A DNA stretch of 64,000 nucleotides from contig JARFXO010000003.1 in NCBI GenBank assembly GCA_029194665.1, positions 682,001 to 746,000 of the forward strand, given 5' to 3'. The notes under the pieces are model-generated. The model was not told the DNA's origin. It did not search any database and saw only the letters and a list, made by a program, of their open reading frames with translations. Of the stretch, positions 63,050-64,000 are shown piece after piece. Every line of letters begins with the position of its first letter. Positions within the stretch are counted from its first letter, which is position 1. Made by a program: the position numbers and the translations under genes. This DNA is from Nitrospira sp. GTDB lineage: Bacteria; Nitrospirota; Nitrospiria; Nitrospirales; Nitrospiraceae.

Positions 63050-64000
63050 CTAGCAATCGATCCTCGTCATAGTACCGATATCGGTATCAAGATCTGGAGG
63101 CTTCAACGAGGTTTTCTTGGTGTCCACCACGCCTTGCAGTGTCAACGCAACCGCGTCAAGGCTTTCGAGCAAGGACGTGAAGGAATCAGAAACGACGGTC
63201 GGCACAACAGCCGTTAACGATTTGGAGGGTGTTTCCGAAAACGTGATGCGTCCGACGACAGGAGGCTGTAGAATCTCCGCGATCGATATTGCTGGCGCGC
63301 GGCTCAAATCAATCTCACAAGCACCACTTACTTCATATTCCTGCCGACCATCCATCCGCACGACCGGGCGAAGGGGATAACGGCTATTCACGTTGGTCAC
63401 TGTTCCTACTCCTCCGCTCGTCAATCGCACTGTCGTCCCAAGCGGGTACACCGAAAACTGCTCGACGAGCGCCTTCAGGACTTCTCGAGGAAAGGTTTTT
63501 CGTTCAGCAACCAGGAGTTCCTTGATCGCTTCGTGCGGAAGAAGGCGACGGCGATAGGGACGCTCGCTCACCAATGCATCGAATACGTCGACCACACCCA
63601 AGATCTGAGCCATTTCACTGACCGCTCTTCCAGCGAGTCGATTGGGGTATCCCTGCCCGTTGAAGCGTTCGTGAGCCTGACGCGTCAATTGTGCTAACCA
63701 ACGATACGTTGGTCCGCACTTCTCGATAACTTGATAGCCCAGCTCAGGATGCCTCTCAATGAGTTCCCGCTCTTCCTTGGTCAATCGGCCGGACTTGCTG
63801 ATCACGTGTTTCGGCACGGCAAACAATCCAATATCGTGGACAAATCCCGCCAGTGCCAACCGGTGTAGCTCTTCCCCATAGTACCCGAGGCCGATTCCGA
63901 CCTTGGTTCCGAGTATGGCCACATTGATCAGATTGGTGATGAGTGGTGATCCGGGCGCTCCCGCTAGGGCATGTACGACGAGCTCATCGTTGCGCTGCAG
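63050..64000 (-). CDS. HD-GYP domain protein (partial; 5' end outside the window)
   Basis: The frame is open through the right edge of the window, so the N-terminus is missing; at least 316 residues are visible. HD-GYP marks are present but degenerate: GFVHDIGLFAVPKHV and ERHPELGYQVIEK are normal, whereas the first metal histidine position reads ITNLINVA (usually HSxxVA), and QAHERFNGQGYP replaces HHExxDGxGYP. The RPYRRRLLPHEA stretch is normal. A C-terminal region of about 110 residues follows, beginning with a beta-rich segment. It probably senses or weakly degrades cyclic-di-GMP, or has lost activity. Confidence 0.85.
   Translation of the reverse strand: MQRNDELVVHALAGAPGSPLITNLINVAILGTKVGIGLGYYGEELHRLALAGFVHDIGLFAVPKHVISKSGRLTKEERELIERHPELGYQVIEKCGPTYRWLAQLTRQAHERFNGQGYPNRLAGRAVSEMAQILGVVDVFDALVSERPYRRRLLPHEAIKELLVAERKTFPREVLKALVEQFSVYPLGTTVRLTSGGVGTVTNVNSRYPLRPVVRMDGRQEYEVSGACEIDLSRAPAISIAEILQPPVVGRITFSETPSKSLTAVVPTVVSDSFTSLLESLDAVALTLQGVVDTKKTSLKPPDLDTDIGTMTRIDC

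Overview
The window is 64 kb of GC-rich, tightly packed bacterial chromosome carrying about 55 protein genes. I saw no rRNA, tRNA, CRISPR array or intact insertion sequence. The gene content fits a Gram-negative, type IV-piliated autotroph-like bacterium. It has lipopolysaccharide export and lipid A genes, outer-membrane beta-barrels, many TPR proteins, a RuBisCO-like protein and a HisZ-type histidine enzyme. My best guess is Nitrospira or a close relative (Nitrospirota). This rests on the overall character of the proteins and on an intergenic inverted-repeat element of a kind I associate with that group. It is an inference; no marker gene settles it.

Layout, left part (0-20 kb). A Spy/CpxP-like periplasmic protein precedes ilvD. 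A minus-strand cluster then runs pilin, TPR-like membrane protein, ABC ATPase, ABC permease, with the pilin set apart from the rest by a 13-bp hairpin. The order matches pilA-pilG-pilH-pilI of Myxococcus. Next come a large TPR lipoprotein and a minus-strand operon of class V aminotransferase, serA, hisZ and dnaB. These are followed by an MltD-like transglycosylase, a membrane TPR protein, bioF, and the twin pilus-retraction ATPases pilT and pilU.

Middle (20-43 kb). A c-type cytochrome-like protein has lost one haem cysteine and sits next to a formylglycine-generating-enzyme-like protein. Then come a broken intradiol dioxygenase gene, an MFS transporter, a 198-bp element with terminal inverted repeats, and zwf. 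After these are hrpB, several small proteins, an OPT-family transporter translationally coupled to a RuBisCO-like protein, and a DEAD-box helicase. A signalling pair follows: a stand-alone STAS protein and a MHYT-PAS-PP2C-HATPase-STAS fusion. A lipoprotein with a signal peptidase I fold lacks both catalytic residues. An outer-membrane barrel, a geranylgeranyl-reductase-like flavoprotein and a zinc membrane protease complete this part.

Right part (43-64 kb). A complete type I restriction-modification locus (hsdR, four-helix-bundle gene, hsdM, hsdS) is peppered with short AT-rich palindromic repeats, some inside reading frames. A second outer-membrane barrel, a MoaD/ThiS-like protein, a fused FAD/Fe-S glycolate or lactate dehydrogenase, a glyoxylate-reductase-like enzyme, a TPR protein and a cold-shock protein follow. 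An envelope cluster then runs lptF, lptG, fabF, an acyl carrier protein with a long lysine-rich tail, and lpxD. The window ends inside a degenerate HD-GYP protein gene.

How the genes work together. The pilin/ABC cluster and pilT/pilU serve type IV pilus assembly and retraction. lptF/lptG, fabF, the tailed ACP and lpxD look like one unit for making and exporting lipopolysaccharide. The class V aminotransferase with serA, the GlcD/GlcF-like fusion and the hydroxyacid dehydrogenase all touch serine, glyoxylate and glycolate metabolism.
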